Counted from the first letter of the stretch, positions 24,078 to 33,615 are shown. The stretch: DNA of 33,759 bases from Planctomycetota bacterium (GCA_012960845.1 DUAN01000038.1:9320-43078); one strand, 5' to 3'. Notes: generated by a model not told the origin, from the letters alone. Numbers and translations: made by a program.

Positions 24078-26444
24078 TCAAATCCCGTGGGGAAGCCAGA
24101 TATTCTTCACCTGGGTACCACGATCGAGCATCCGTCTCGATCGATCCGAGAGTTCTCCCGGTCGCCAGCACACCTTCATGTTACCGGCGGAGACCGCTTC
24201 CAGTTCGCGGGCGAGAGGTTCATCGGAGACATGCCATAGCAGGTCGACATCGTCATGGCCAGCGAGCACCGGGCCGATCTCCGCGGCATCTCCAGTGAGT
24301 AGATTGAGGGCTCCAGCAGGGAGATCCGAATGTTCGATGATGCGACACATCTCGACGGCAGCGAGAGCGGCGGTCGAGGGGATCGCGATGACGCTATTGC
24401 CGGTGGCCAGTAGTGGAGCACAGAGAGCCACCAGACCCAGCAGCGGATTCTGTTGCGGACAGATCACTCCGGCGGTTCCAAATGGTTCGTGTACTGCGAG
24501 AACCAGTCCACGCCAGGGAGTATCGTGCACCGCTCCATCGTGCTTGTCGGCCCAGGAGGCCCACCAGGTCCAACCCGCGACCGACTGTTGCACCTCTTCG
24601 CGAGCTTTTGCGGCACCGCACCCGGTCATCTGGTCGATCAACTGGGCCAGATCATCGGAGCGTGGCTCGAGGTTCTCGGCGATGAACCACAGCACCTGTG
24701 CTCTTGCATGGCCTGTCATCGATCCCCACTTGCTGCGATGTGAAGCTTCCACAGCATTGCGGACATCTTTGCGATTCGATCGAGCCGCCAGTCCGAGCAA
24801 TTCTCCAGAGGGAGATTGAACCTCGAAACAGTAGCCTCCATCGGGGCGAACCTGTTTTCCTCCGATGTACAGTTTTGCAGTGCGGTCGAGGGCAGGATCG
24901 GTAGAGGTGGAATTGACGATGCCGCCGGTGGCGGAAGTGTCGCCGTCGGTCGGGGTCATCGGTTTGACATCGCGAAGGTAGGCGCGAAGACCTTCACGGC
25001 CGCCTTCTCTGCCGAAGCCCGATTCCTTCATGCCGCCGAATCCACTCGATGCATCGAACATGTTGGTGCCGTTGACCCAGACGGTTCCCGCCTCGACCTT
25101 GCGGGCGACATCGAGCGCAGTATCGATATCCTGGCTCCAGATGCTCGCCGCGAGACCGTAACGGCTGTGATTGGCGATCTTGACCGCCTCCTGGGGGGTG
25201 CGGAAGGTGGTCGAGACCAGCACCGGGCCGAACACCTCCTGACTGGCGATCTCCGATGAAAGCGGCGCGTCACGGAACAGAGTCGGGGGGAACCAGTAAC
25301 CCTGCTTGGGCAGGTCGATGGGGGGCTGGATGCAGGTGATCCCCTCGCCCTTGGCGCGTTCGCACATCGCGGCCACCTGGTCGCGGTGTTTCTCCTCCAC
25401 CATCGCACCGATGTCGATCGCCTTGTCGAGCGGGTTGCCGACTCGAAGTCTCGACATTCGTTCCTCGACCTTGCGGTGAACTTCATCGGAGATCGATTCC
25501 TGAACCAGCATGCGACTTCCGGCACAGCAGACCTGTCCCTGGTTGAACCAGATGGCATCGACCAGACCTTCGACTGCGCTGTCGATGTCGGAATCCTCGA
25601 AGATGATGTAGGGGCTCTTGCCACCCAGTTCCAGGGTCAGACCCTTGCCGCTCCCGGCGGTCGCTTCCCGGATGATTCGACCCACTTCGGTCGAGCCGGT
25701 GAAGGCCACCTTGTCGATGTCAGGATGTGCGACGATGGCGGCTCCGGTTTCTCCATCGCCGGTGACGATGTTGATGACTCCATCGGGCAGTCCCGCTTTC
25801 TGGCAGGTCTCGGCAAAGAGCAGTGCGCTGAGCGATGTCCATTCGGCGGGTTTCAGCACCACGGTGTTGCCACAAGCCAGTGCCGGGGCGATCTTCCATG
25901 CCAGCATCAGCAGTGGGAAGTTCCACGGGATGATCTGGCCGCAGACTCCCCACGGTTCGGCACCTGGATCGGTTTCGTCGAGCAACTGTGCCGCGCCGGC
26001 GTGGTGGTAGAAGTGTCTCACCACCAGTGGAATGTCGAGATCTCTGGTCTCGCGAATCGGCTTGCCGTTGTCGAGAGATTCGACCACGGCAAAGAGGCGG
26101 CTCTCCTTCTGGATGTTGCGGGCGATGGCATAGAGACAGCGAGCTCGCCCGTCGGGGCCCATCGCTTGCCAGGTCGGCAAGGCGGTCCGTGCCGCCTGTA
26201 CTGCACGATCGACATCCTCTGAACTCCCCTGGAGCACATCGCGCAGCGCTTCACCGGTTGCAGGGCAACGGGACGAGAAGCGCTTCGCTGCGGCTGGAGC
26301 CGACCATTCACCTCCGATGAAATGGGCTGGCTGGGTACCGCTCTGCTCGATCCAGCTGCGAGCTTCCTCGGCGGATTCGACGGCGGGGCCCCAGTCGAGG
26401 GTTTCGAGCGACTCGCCAGGATTGTGTTCATCGGGTGACATCAT
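24078..26444 (-). CDS. Double-domain ALDH16-like aldehyde dehydrogenase
   Basis: The start is the ATG at 26444 (or 26441), 2 bp after the deoC stop. The first domain (about 40-490) has all family residues: PWNFP with Asn175, FTGSTEVG, ELGGKSP with Glu272, GQVCCAGSR with Cys306 as nucleophile, and EVFGPVL. Residues about 520-788 repeat the N-terminal half of an ALDH (LYIGGKQVRPDGGYCFEVQSPSG, HEPFGTAGVICPQQNPL, ATGNSVIAIPS) but lack the ELGGK and GQxC blocks and end short, so this half cannot be catalytic. That arrangement is the ALDH16 type: one active and one non-catalytic ALDH domain, length about 780. It would oxidise an aldehyde to the acid with NAD(P). Next to DeoC, whose products include acetaldehyde, that is a natural substrate (inference). 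Confidence 0.9.
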   Translation of the reverse strand: MMSPDEHNPGESLETLDWGPAVESAEEARSWIEQSGTQPAHFIGGEWSAPAAAKRFSSRCPATGEALRDVLQGSSEDVDRAVQAARTALPTWQAMGPDGRARCLYAIARNIQKESRLFAVVESLDNGKPIRETRDLDIPLVVRHFYHHAGAAQLLDETDPGAEPWGVCGQIIPWNFPLLMLAWKIAPALACGNTVVLKPAEWTSLSALLFAETCQKAGLPDGVINIVTGDGETGAAIVAHPDIDKVAFTGSTEVGRIIREATAGSGKGLTLELGGKSPYIIFEDSDIDSAVEGLVDAIWFNQGQVCCAGSRMLVQESISDEVHRKVEERMSRLRVGNPLDKAIDIGAMVEEKHRDQVAAMCERAKGEGITCIQPPIDLPKQGYWFPPTLFRDAPLSSEIASQEVFGPVLVSTTFRTPQEAVKIANHSRYGLAASIWSQDIDTALDVARKVEAGTVWVNGTNMFDASSGFGGMKESGFGREGGREGLRAYLRDVKPMTPTDGDTSATGGIVNSTSTDPALDRTAKLYIGGKQVRPDGGYCFEVQSPSGELLGLAARSNRKDVRNAVEASHRSKWGSMTGHARAQVLWFIAENLEPRSDDLAQLIDQMTGCGAAKAREEVQQSVAGWTWWASWADKHDGAVHDTPWRGLVLAVHEPFGTAGVICPQQNPLLGLVALCAPLLATGNSVIAIPSTAALAAVEMCRIIEHSDLPAGALNLLTGDAAEIGPVLAGHDDVDLLWHVSDEPLARELEAVSAGNMKVCWRPGELSDRSRRMLDRGTQVKNIWLPHGI

Positions 26445-26446
26445 TT

Positions 26447-27415
26447 TTATCCCATCGGATGCCGGTGGGCGGCGGAATACCGTCCGGTGGCATGAAACTC
26501 CAGTTGTCTCTCCAGATCCGAAAGGAGCGAAGAAGCTCCGATGCGATAGCGGTTGGCCGCCATCGATTCGGTTCCCAGCTCCTCGCGGATCAACATCAGG
26601 AAGGCGATCGCTTCCTTGGCGGTGCGGATTCCTCCGGCGGGCTTGAACCCGGCGAGGATTCCGGTCCGTTCGCGATACTCTCGGATGGCTCTGAGCATCA
26701 CCAGCGCCACCGGTAAGGTGGCATTGACCGGTTCTTTCCCGGTCGAGGTCTTGATGAAATCGGCACCTGCTCCGAGGCACACCCGCGAGGCGCGTGCGAT
26801 GCGCCGCAGGTCGCCCAGTTCTCCGGTGGCGAGAATCGTCTTGAGGCAGGTGTTCTCTCCACAAGCCTCGCGATAAGCGCGGATCTCTTCATCCAGTTGC
26901 TGCCAGCGCCCCTCCAGTACCAGGCTTCTCGAGATGACGATGTCGATCTCGTCGGCTCCAGCGGCGATCGATGAGTGGATCTGGTCGACCTTCATCGAGT
27001 GGGGGATCTGTCCTGCGGGGAAACCGGTCGAGACCGCGCAGACCTTGACCGGAGATCCTTCCGTCGCTTGGCGGGCAGATTCAATCAGATTGTGATAGAC
27101 ACACACCGAGGCGCAATGAAGGTCGAGAGGGAGGCCGTGTGCTTCGAGGATGTCGTGGCGTACCGGCCTTCTCGCCTTGGCGGCGAGTCGGCGCACGGTA
27201 CCGGGAGTGTCATCGCCGGCGAGGGTGGTCAGATCGATGCAAGTGATGGCGTGGGCGAGCCAGCCGATCTGCCACGACTTCTTGACGGTTCTGCGGCCGG
27301 TCAGGGTGCGGGTTCGCCGTTCGACCGCCGAGCGGTTGACGCGGGTCGACAGCACCCAGTCCAGATCGAGATCGCTGCCGGGGTTGATCAAGGTGTCCTC
27401 CTGGTCGTCCAGCAT
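26447..27415 (-). CDS. deoC: Deoxyribose-phosphate aldolase (long, eukaryote-like form)
   Basis: The product resembles the DERA form seen in animals: VNRSAVERRTRTLTGRRTVKKSWQ, then CIDLTTLAGDDTPG, CVYHNL, CAVSTGFPAGQ, EIDIVISRSLVLEGRWQQLDEEI, LKTILATGELG, the Schiff-base block FIKTSTGKEPVNAT, GFKPAGGIRTAKEAI, and FRIGASSLL-like YRIGASSLLSDLERQ. It cleaves 2-deoxyribose-5-phosphate to acetaldehyde and glyceraldehyde-3-phosphate. The start is uncertain: ATG 27415 gives 322 residues, near the family length, and ATG 27496 would overlap the upstream gene; neither has a good ribosome site. It stops 2 bp before the aldehyde dehydrogenase start, so the two are surely coupled. Confidence 0.92.
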   Translation of the reverse strand: MLDDQEDTLINPGSDLDLDWVLSTRVNRSAVERRTRTLTGRRTVKKSWQIGWLAHAITCIDLTTLAGDDTPGTVRRLAAKARRPVRHDILEAHGLPLDLHCASVCVYHNLIESARQATEGSPVKVCAVSTGFPAGQIPHSMKVDQIHSSIAAGADEIDIVISRSLVLEGRWQQLDEEIRAYREACGENTCLKTILATGELGDLRRIARASRVCLGAGADFIKTSTGKEPVNATLPVALVMLRAIREYRERTGILAGFKPAGGIRTAKEAIAFLMLIREELGTESMAANRYRIGASSLLSDLERQLEFHATGRYSAAHRHPMG

Positions 27416-27464
27416 CGGTTGCCGGGACCCAGAGGTCAACAAACTCCGCAACAGCGTGATCGAT

Positions 27465-29963
27465 TCAGCGTTGGTTTTTCTCGGGAGAGGATTCATTACA
27501 GAGGGTGGTGAGCCATTGCTGGGCACCAGCGCACCATTCTTGCCACATCTTTTTACTCTCTGAATCCTGGGCCTGATCTGCCGCCGCAATCCTCAAAGTA
27601 CGCTCTTCATCGATGGCCTGCTGGTATCGCTGCAGATCATCTGGCTGTGGAGAGGCGACTGCCAGTGCCGATGCCATCAGCGCCACGCTCATGCGCCGCA
27701 CCATCCTCGGGTCGACATGAGAGAGGCGATCGAGGCTGGTGTGGTAGGCGAAGTCGGTGAAGTGCCACATCAAGATGGCGGGCACACCGCGCCCGAGGAA
27801 CACATCATGATCGCTGCCACCCTCCCACGGGTGTTCACCGATGACCCAGCCGTTCGACGCTGCCGCCACATCTTGCATCGCCAGTCTTGCGATGATGGAG
27901 ACGCCGCTCGGATGGAGATCCGATTCGCGAACACGGCCTGACCCCCAGGGGGTGTGGGAATCGGGAGGCAACACTCTCATCGCCCCGGGATCGGGGGAGC
28001 GCTCCAGCAGTGCGATGGCTCCCGTCATCCCTTGTGAGGCTCCGATCATGTCGGCGGAGAAGGCTGCGATGGTCTTTCTCTTGCTGTGATCGAGGAAGAT
28101 CCGGCTCATCGTCATCTCGTCGCCCCAGATGAACGAGATGCTGCGAGCGGGCCACTCGATCTCTTTCTTCCCGAGTGCCATCACGAGCGAACGAACCCCC
28201 TCCATCTGCCCGCCGACGCCGCTGGCGTTGTCCACCGCACCCGGTTCCTGCACATGAGCCGCGAGCGCCACCACCTCGTCAGGAATCTTGCGGCCCACGA
28301 TGGTGGCGACCACGGTACGCAATGGACGTTCATCGAACTGGACGACTGCTTTCAGGGCCACCCGTGCCTCGGGATGTTCGCGCAGAGTCTGGTGTACTCT
28401 CGGAGAGATCATCGCGACCGGAAAGTCGCCACTTCGGACACTCGAGTAGTGGATGGCATCGAGATGACGATCGCCACCGCTGGGATCGACGGTGAAATCA
28501 GCGAGTTGTGACGAAAGCACCGCAGCGGCGCCCTTGCTGCGGGCATCCCGCATCGCTCTACCGATCGATCGGTCGGTGACGAAGACATCACCCTTCTTCA
28601 ACTGGTCGAGGTCAAAGCAAAGAGGACCCTCCACATCACAGGATGGAGCGTGGACCGGAAGCATCGTTCGATGCGGGGCGCGACTGTTGTGAAAGCGCAG
28701 CAGGGTTTGATCCGGCTGATCTGTCTGCTTCATCACCAGGCTTGCCGATTTCGGTGTCCACGCCGGAGAGCGCATCGGCGTCTCGATCACCTCCAGTTGC
28801 AGTCGATCATCGGTGCCGAAGCCGCTCTTCTTCAATCGTTCGAGCAGATGATCGAGGGTCGCCTCGAACCCCTCGTTGCCCGGTTCCCGGTACCATCCAT
28901 CGGCGAACTCGATCGTCTCGAAGGCGCGGGCCGGATCGTACCCGGCAAACAACTGGCCAGCCCAGCGAGCGGTCGCCGTGGTACCGCGGGTGGCGATCGG
29001 TCCCGGGTGTTCTTCGCTACCCTTCATCGCTCCACCAGCGATCAGCCGAACCATCTCCTCGCCGAGTACATCGCCGATGCCGAAGTAACTCTCGGCGTTT
29101 CCGAACCAGTGATGGCCGTGACCCTTGTTGGGAGAATCTACCGGTCTGCGCATGAACTGGGCGGTCGAGACGAAGGAGACGGTGCCGCGGTACTGGGGAC
29201 GTTCCGCCACCGCAGCCTGAGCGTGACGAAGCGGCAGGCTACCGGCGTTTCCCGTCTCGCCGATCACCACCGGCAACAGCGGCGCATCGAACTCCTGGCG
29301 CAGGTCGTCGATCAGGTGGGCCAGGTTCTGTTCATACGCTTCCACTGCCCCGTCGGTATAGATGTCATTCCAACCCTGAAACCAGAAGAAGCCGCGCAGT
29401 TCGGTGGCGCGTCCGGCCAGATCGGGAAACTCGGTCTCGATCGCCGCCAGCGCCTCGCGGTACTCCTTCACCATCTGGGTGTAATAGGGGCCCGTCTCAC
29501 CACCGGCACTCGGTGGCCGGAAATCGACATGGAGGCTCTTGCCGCCCCAGCAGGTCTTGATCAGCAGCACCGGAGCGGTGTTGGCATCGCCGAGGCGGTG
29601 GCCAATTTGTAACTCGGGTCCAAAATGGTGCAGGTCGTCATAGACGGCGTAGCCGATGGAGAGGGGACCGCTTTTGAGCACGTTGTTGCCGGTGCGATAT
29701 CGCACCTGTACATCGTCACGAGTGGCCCAGCTGCCGTCTTGGTCTTGTAGATGTCCCATTCGCTTTGCCATCGCCGGATCATCGAGCAGCCGGAGCAGTG
29801 TCCCACGGCCGCCGTTGTAGTGCTGCTCGTGGACCAGATCGACCACCGCCTGACCCTCCATGTTCGACTGCCCGGCGAGCAGAAAGACCTGGATCGGTGC
29901 GTCGTCGGCCGCCGTCAGCGGCTGTGTCGCCAGCGTCAGTAGCAGCAGTGGTGAGAGGAACAT
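27465..29963 (-). CDS. Exported fusion: SASA-type carbohydrate esterase plus M28-type metallopeptidase
   Basis: ATG 29963 has GGAAGGA with 5-nt spacing; the frame is open to 30023 but unsupported. The 832 residues begin with a signal peptide (FLSPLLLLTLATQPLTAA). Residues about 24-310 are a sialate-O-acetylesterase-like (SASA) SGNH domain: FLLAGQSNMEG with Ser33, GGKSL near 142, WFQGWND near 195, ETGN and a terminal GHGHHWFGN. Residues about 340-560 include a PA-like segment (LKKGDVFVTDRSIGRAMRDARSKGAAAVLSS). The M28 core follows with a plausible two-zinc set: AAHVQEPGAVDNASGVG (His570, Asp578), GDE (615-617), DMIG (Asp638) and HTSLD (His741). It would remove O-acetyl groups and cleave peptide or amino-terminal bonds outside the cytoplasm. 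No such fusion is known to me. Confidence 0.85.
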   Translation of the reverse strand: MFLSPLLLLTLATQPLTAADDAPIQVFLLAGQSNMEGQAVVDLVHEQHYNGGRGTLLRLLDDPAMAKRMGHLQDQDGSWATRDDVQVRYRTGNNVLKSGPLSIGYAVYDDLHHFGPELQIGHRLGDANTAPVLLIKTCWGGKSLHVDFRPPSAGGETGPYYTQMVKEYREALAAIETEFPDLAGRATELRGFFWFQGWNDIYTDGAVEAYEQNLAHLIDDLRQEFDAPLLPVVIGETGNAGSLPLRHAQAAVAERPQYRGTVSFVSTAQFMRRPVDSPNKGHGHHWFGNAESYFGIGDVLGEEMVRLIAGGAMKGSEEHPGPIATRGTTATARWAGQLFAGYDPARAFETIEFADGWYREPGNEGFEATLDHLLERLKKSGFGTDDRLQLEVIETPMRSPAWTPKSASLVMKQTDQPDQTLLRFHNSRAPHRTMLPVHAPSCDVEGPLCFDLDQLKKGDVFVTDRSIGRAMRDARSKGAAAVLSSQLADFTVDPSGGDRHLDAIHYSSVRSGDFPVAMISPRVHQTLREHPEARVALKAVVQFDERPLRTVVATIVGRKIPDEVVALAAHVQEPGAVDNASGVGGQMEGVRSLVMALGKKEIEWPARSISFIWGDEMTMSRIFLDHSKRKTIAAFSADMIGASQGMTGAIALLERSPDPGAMRVLPPDSHTPWGSGRVRESDLHPSGVSIIARLAMQDVAAASNGWVIGEHPWEGGSDHDVFLGRGVPAILMWHFTDFAYHTSLDRLSHVDPRMVRRMSVALMASALAVASPQPDDLQRYQQAIDEERTLRIAAADQAQDSESKKMWQEWCAGAQQWLTTLCNESSPEKNQR

Positions 29964-30035
29964 CGGTATCCTTCCAGAGTGGTGATTCGTGACGATCTCA
30001 GGGTACTGCAAATCAGGGCTCAATGCGTCAGCGGA

Positions 30036-31487
30036 TCAGTCCTGCTCGACGATCCGCTGGAACAAGATGCCGCTCATGCCGCCGGCATCGATGGTGAATC
30101 CTGTCACTGCACCTTCCTCATCTCGAATCAGCTGCATCTTGAGCCACCTTCCCACCGTCAGCAGGTCGTCGCCGGTCACGGCGATCGCCAGCGGCTCCCC
30201 CTCGAATCCGTCCAGCGCCACATCGGTACCGCTGCTGTCGATGATCGACCACTCACGATCGAGCTCGCTCGAGTGGTATCGGCCCAGCACCTGACGGTGA
30301 TCCCATTCCTTCGCATCTTCTGGCGCTGCTGCGCTGCTATCAGTTCGATCGCGTCGATCGGTGGCCCTGTCCGGTCGTTGAAGAAGAGCAGGGACAAGAT
30401 CCTCGACCACCAGCGCGGCGATCTGGCGGCTGATCCGACTCGGTTGGAAGGCGCTGCAGTTGCCGAGGCAGATGATGACGATGCCCTGCCGGGGAAATGC
30501 CGCCAATGAGGTGCGAAATCCGACCCAGCCGCCGCCATGTTGCAGCATCCGCTGGCCACCGAAACGGGTATCGACGACGCCGAGGCAATAATCGAGCACC
30601 TCGCCATCGTTGAGCGTGAACTTCTGTTGCAAGCGCTGCAGCAGGTTCGCACCGAGGCGCCCCTCACCGAGTGCGGTGGTCCAGGTCGCCAGATCCTCGA
30701 CGGTGGTGAAGACCCCGCCGTCTCCGACATGGTCGAGCACCGTCTCGTGGATCCGGTACTTCCCCTCGCCGATCTCCGCATAGCCGGTGGCGCGCTTCGG
30801 TGTCACCTCGAGGTGGTTGTCGTGGTAATGGCTACTGGTCATCCCCAGCGGTGAGAAGATCTTCTGGTCTGCGAACTGGCGCAGCGTTTTTCCCGATACC
30901 CGCTGGCAGATGACGCTGAGCAGGAAGTAGCCGCTGTTGCAGTAGGAATGTTTCTCGCCGGGCGAGAAGTTGAGTCCCTTCTGGCGGGCGATCAGGTCGA
31001 TGGTCTGTTGCGGGGTGAAGAGATCTTCATCGCCGATCTCCAGCAACCTCATCAAGGATGTGTAGTCGCGCAGGCCGCTGGTGTGATGCAGAAGGTGTCG
31101 GATGGTGATGGTCTCGTCGTATTCGGGGATCTCCGGCAGCCACTTGCGAATGTCGGAATCGAGGGTGAGCACTCCTTCATCCTCCAGCAGCAGAATGCAG
31201 GAGGCGGTGATGTGCTTCGACACCGAGGCGATGCGAAAGACGGTGTCGGCACCGTTGGGGATGGAATGATCGAGGTTGGCCATACCGAACCCGCCGCTGT
31301 AGATGATGGTGCCATCCTTGACCACGGCGATGGAACATCCGGGGGTGTCGGGTTGGTCCCAGCCCCTCAGCAAGGTGGCGATGCGGGGTGCCAGCTCATC
31401 GACGGGTGGCTCATCCAGGGCCGTGATCGAGGGGCAGTAAGCCAGCAGCATCAGCAGCCAGGTCAGGGTCGTTGCACGGCGAATCAT
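30036..31487 (-). CDS. Exported class C beta-lactamase-like serine hydrolase
   Basis: The ATG at 31487 overlaps the stop of the transporter gene by 4 bp (ATGA). The 483-residue product has a signal peptide (LTWLLMLLAYCPSITA). The penicillin-binding-protein/AmpC core has SVSK with nucleophile Ser88 and Lys91 near 88-91, YCN (Tyr182, Asn184), and QHGGG (His317) as the third motif. Features such as ITIRHLLHHTSGLRDYTS, NFSPGEKHSYCNSGYFLLS and FSPLGMTSSHYH are typical. Members hydrolyse D-amino-acid-containing peptides, esters or lactams. True beta-lactamase activity is not implied. The C-terminal ~100 residues form an extra beta-rich domain. Its tie to an AmpG-like transporter points to cell-wall peptides. 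Confidence 0.9.
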   Translation of the reverse strand: MIRRATTLTWLLMLLAYCPSITALDEPPVDELAPRIATLLRGWDQPDTPGCSIAVVKDGTIIYSGGFGMANLDHSIPNGADTVFRIASVSKHITASCILLLEDEGVLTLDSDIRKWLPEIPEYDETITIRHLLHHTSGLRDYTSLMRLLEIGDEDLFTPQQTIDLIARQKGLNFSPGEKHSYCNSGYFLLSVICQRVSGKTLRQFADQKIFSPLGMTSSHYHDNHLEVTPKRATGYAEIGEGKYRIHETVLDHVGDGGVFTTVEDLATWTTALGEGRLGANLLQRLQQKFTLNDGEVLDYCLGVVDTRFGGQRMLQHGGGWVGFRTSLAAFPRQGIVIICLGNCSAFQPSRISRQIAALVVEDLVPALLQRPDRATDRRDRTDSSAAAPEDAKEWDHRQVLGRYHSSELDREWSIIDSSGTDVALDGFEGEPLAIAVTGDDLLTVGRWLKMQLIRDEEGAVTGFTIDAGGMSGILFQRIVEQD

Positions 31488-32875
31488 ACGGGTTCTCCAT
31501 TCTTTTCATCTTCGAGTCGTCTCTTGACCACAAGATCCGGTTTCATCAGCAGCAGCAATACGATGGGGATCAGTGCGCTGGTGCCACCCAGTACGAACAG
31601 GCTCCACCGCTCCCAATCGAGCCGGTTGAGCTGGCTTCCCAGGAACACACCGAAGTTGCTGATCGCCATGTACAGCGTGAACTGCGTCGCCGCTGCCGTG
31701 GTCCATGAGATCTTCATGTAGAGGGAAAAGAGCGAGACCGTCTGGAAGGCGATGGCGCCCTTGAACAGCGGGATGATCCACAGCCCCGAGAAGGAATCGC
31801 TGACCCAGTACGGGTGCAGCAGGCCAAAGGTGATGAGACCGCCCGAGGCGACCAGCCCGCCGATGAGGGCCATCTTGCGGCGGCCGAAGCGATCGCAGAA
31901 GAAGCCTCCTGAGATCGCCCCGATCACCTCGGCAGCGACGCCGTAACTGCCCTGCACCTTGCTGTAGTCGCTGGCACTCCAGTGGAAGACATTGACGAAG
32001 GTGTCGTTGGCGAGATTGATGAAGACCCCCTGGCACACCGAGGTGAAGATGGCGACCAGCACTCCGATGGCGGTGGTCCACAGAGCCAGTGCCCGGAACA
32101 GCTCCCGCAGCACGACGATCGGCGAACGCAGTGCTGCGATCTGATTCGATGCGGCGGCTCCCCGCGACCAGGGGAATCGCTTCTCGCCCGATCGTTCTCT
32201 GACCATCAGCACTGCCGCCAGGATCACCAGCACCATCACCGCCTGGGCCTGGATGGCCGCGTTCATGCCGTAGGACTCGATCATCACGGCACCACCGTAG
32301 GTGCCCACCGCGACGCCCAACGTCTTCGATCCCCACATGAAGCCGTTGACGCGCCCTCGCTCATCTTCCTCCAGGATATCGACCGCCAGTGCATCGGTGG
32401 CGACATCCTGGAGCGAGGCAAAACAATTGTGGAGGAAGAAGACACCTCCGATGAAAACGAGCACCGAAACCGAAGTGTCTGCGGCGCTGATCTCGCTGCC
32501 GGGGAGCCACGCCAACCCGTCGATCGCCCAGCTTGGCAGATCGATGGTCGATCCCTTCTGCAGGGCATCGATGGAGCCGATGCGATTGGCCGCCAGCAGC
32601 GTTGCGGCCATCCCCAGCTGGGCGAAGGCGATCCAGGGACGACGAAGTCCCAGCGCCGGCCAGCGGACCGAGTCGATCATCGGCGCCCAGAGGAACTTGA
32701 AACTCCACGGCAGCACCGCAGTGGCTGAGATCAGCACCGTTTCCGCCCGGGAGTAGCCGCCCTCGATGAAGAAACTGATCAGCGCATAGATCACGAATCC
32801 CCAGGGGAAGCCCTGGGCGAAGTAGAGCAGACACAGCATCGCGGTGCGTAAGCCCCGGTGATCCTTCATGTTCAT
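31484..32875 (-). CDS. MFS transporter, AmpG-like (muropeptide permease type)
   Basis: The start is set at MNMKDHRGLR (ATG 32875; 32869 also possible), as the extra residues upstream are unlike a transporter. The 463-residue protein has about 12 membrane segments. CLLYFAQGFPWGFVIYALISFF and the WSFKFLWAPMIDSV loop are the MFS/AmpG N-terminal hallmark, and FASLQDVATDALAVDIL is the LQDVATD motif of AmpG-type permeases. AmpG takes up anhydro-muropeptides by proton symport. The coupled serine hydrolase (ATGA overlap) and, further on, the SASA-M28 enzyme fit uptake of products from extracellular hydrolysis. It is the first gene of the minus-strand run and is divergent from the small lipoprotein across 195 bp. 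Confidence 0.9.
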   Translation of the reverse strand: MNMKDHRGLRTAMLCLLYFAQGFPWGFVIYALISFFIEGGYSRAETVLISATAVLPWSFKFLWAPMIDSVRWPALGLRRPWIAFAQLGMAATLLAANRIGSIDALQKGSTIDLPSWAIDGLAWLPGSEISAADTSVSVLVFIGGVFFLHNCFASLQDVATDALAVDILEEDERGRVNGFMWGSKTLGVAVGTYGGAVMIESYGMNAAIQAQAVMVLVILAAVLMVRERSGEKRFPWSRGAAASNQIAALRSPIVVLRELFRALALWTTAIGVLVAIFTSVCQGVFINLANDTFVNVFHWSASDYSKVQGSYGVAAEVIGAISGGFFCDRFGRRKMALIGGLVASGGLITFGLLHPYWVSDSFSGLWIIPLFKGAIAFQTVSLFSLYMKISWTTAAATQFTLYMAISNFGVFLGSQLNRLDWERWSLFVLGGTSALIPIVLLLLMKPDLVVKRRLEDEKNGEPV

Positions 32876-33070
32876 GATGAGGCCGTTACCTTCCCGGTGG
32901 TCGGTCCCTGACCGAGGCACGGTAGCCACGGAATCTGCTGCGAATCACCAGGATGCGCCCGATTTTGCCGAAATCGACCCGAAAATTACCGGGGTTACCG
33001 TGTCCGATAACGCTGCGGAACTGGATAGAAGAGTAGGGCGTTGACCGCCTCCAGAAGGAAAGGAGAAACC

Positions 33071-33484
33071 ATGACAGCCAGAACCACCCTACTCCTCTCC
33101 TTGCTGACGCTGGTGCCGATCGTCTCGATCGGTTGCTCTGCCCAGTACACCTACACGCGCGCCGTCGGATCGTGGAAGAGCGATACTTCGATCGCTCCCG
33201 TCGAGGCGGCGACCAACTGGGTCGATCGGATCCGTTGCCAGTTCGAGCACAGCGTCTTCGCCGACATCGAACTGAAGATCCTCCCCTCGGGGCAGTACAC
33301 GGTAAAACTGCACGGCCGTCAGTTCACCGGCCAGGCACGGATCACCTCGTTGCTGGGAGACGGACTCGGAGTGGCGACCGAGATCGGCAGCCTCGAGGCC
33401 AAGGGCCGCATCCGGATCGTCGACGAGAACCACATGATCCTCCAAGGAAACGGCACCGAGATCTCGCTGATCCGCTGCCGCTAG
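33071..33484 (+). CDS. Small lipoprotein of unknown function
   Basis: ATG 33071 has AAGGAAAGGAG with 5-nt spacing, so the ATG at 33041 is not used. The 137 residues begin with a lipoprotein signal (TTLLLSLLTLVPIVSIGC, lipobox VSIGC, Cys about 22). A small beta-rich body follows (ADIELKILPSGQYTVKLHGR, GRIRIVDENHMILQGNGTEISLI), like the lipocalin-type barrels of DUF-type lipoproteins. I do not recognise it. Its divergent promoter region is shared with the AmpG-like operon. Confidence 0.75.
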   Translation: MTARTTLLLSLLTLVPIVSIGCSAQYTYTRAVGSWKSDTSIAPVEAATNWVDRIRCQFEHSVFADIELKILPSGQYTVKLHGRQFTGQARITSLLGDGLGVATEIGSLEAKGRIRIVDENHMILQGNGTEISLIRCR

Positions 33485-33615
33485 ATCCACCTCCCCTGCC
33501 GACATCCCTGCCGACAACCACTGGCTCGCAGTCCGGGGACTTTCCAATACTGACCATCATCGAACTGGATCCTTCGGTTCCGTAAGTGGATAATCGGTAG
33601 CTGGAGGCTGTCAAG

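Noticed and set aside
31506-32336. 276-codon frame inside the AmpG-like gene on the same strand
   Set aside because: It reads a hydrophilic, Arg/His-rich product in a shifted frame of a clear membrane transporter.
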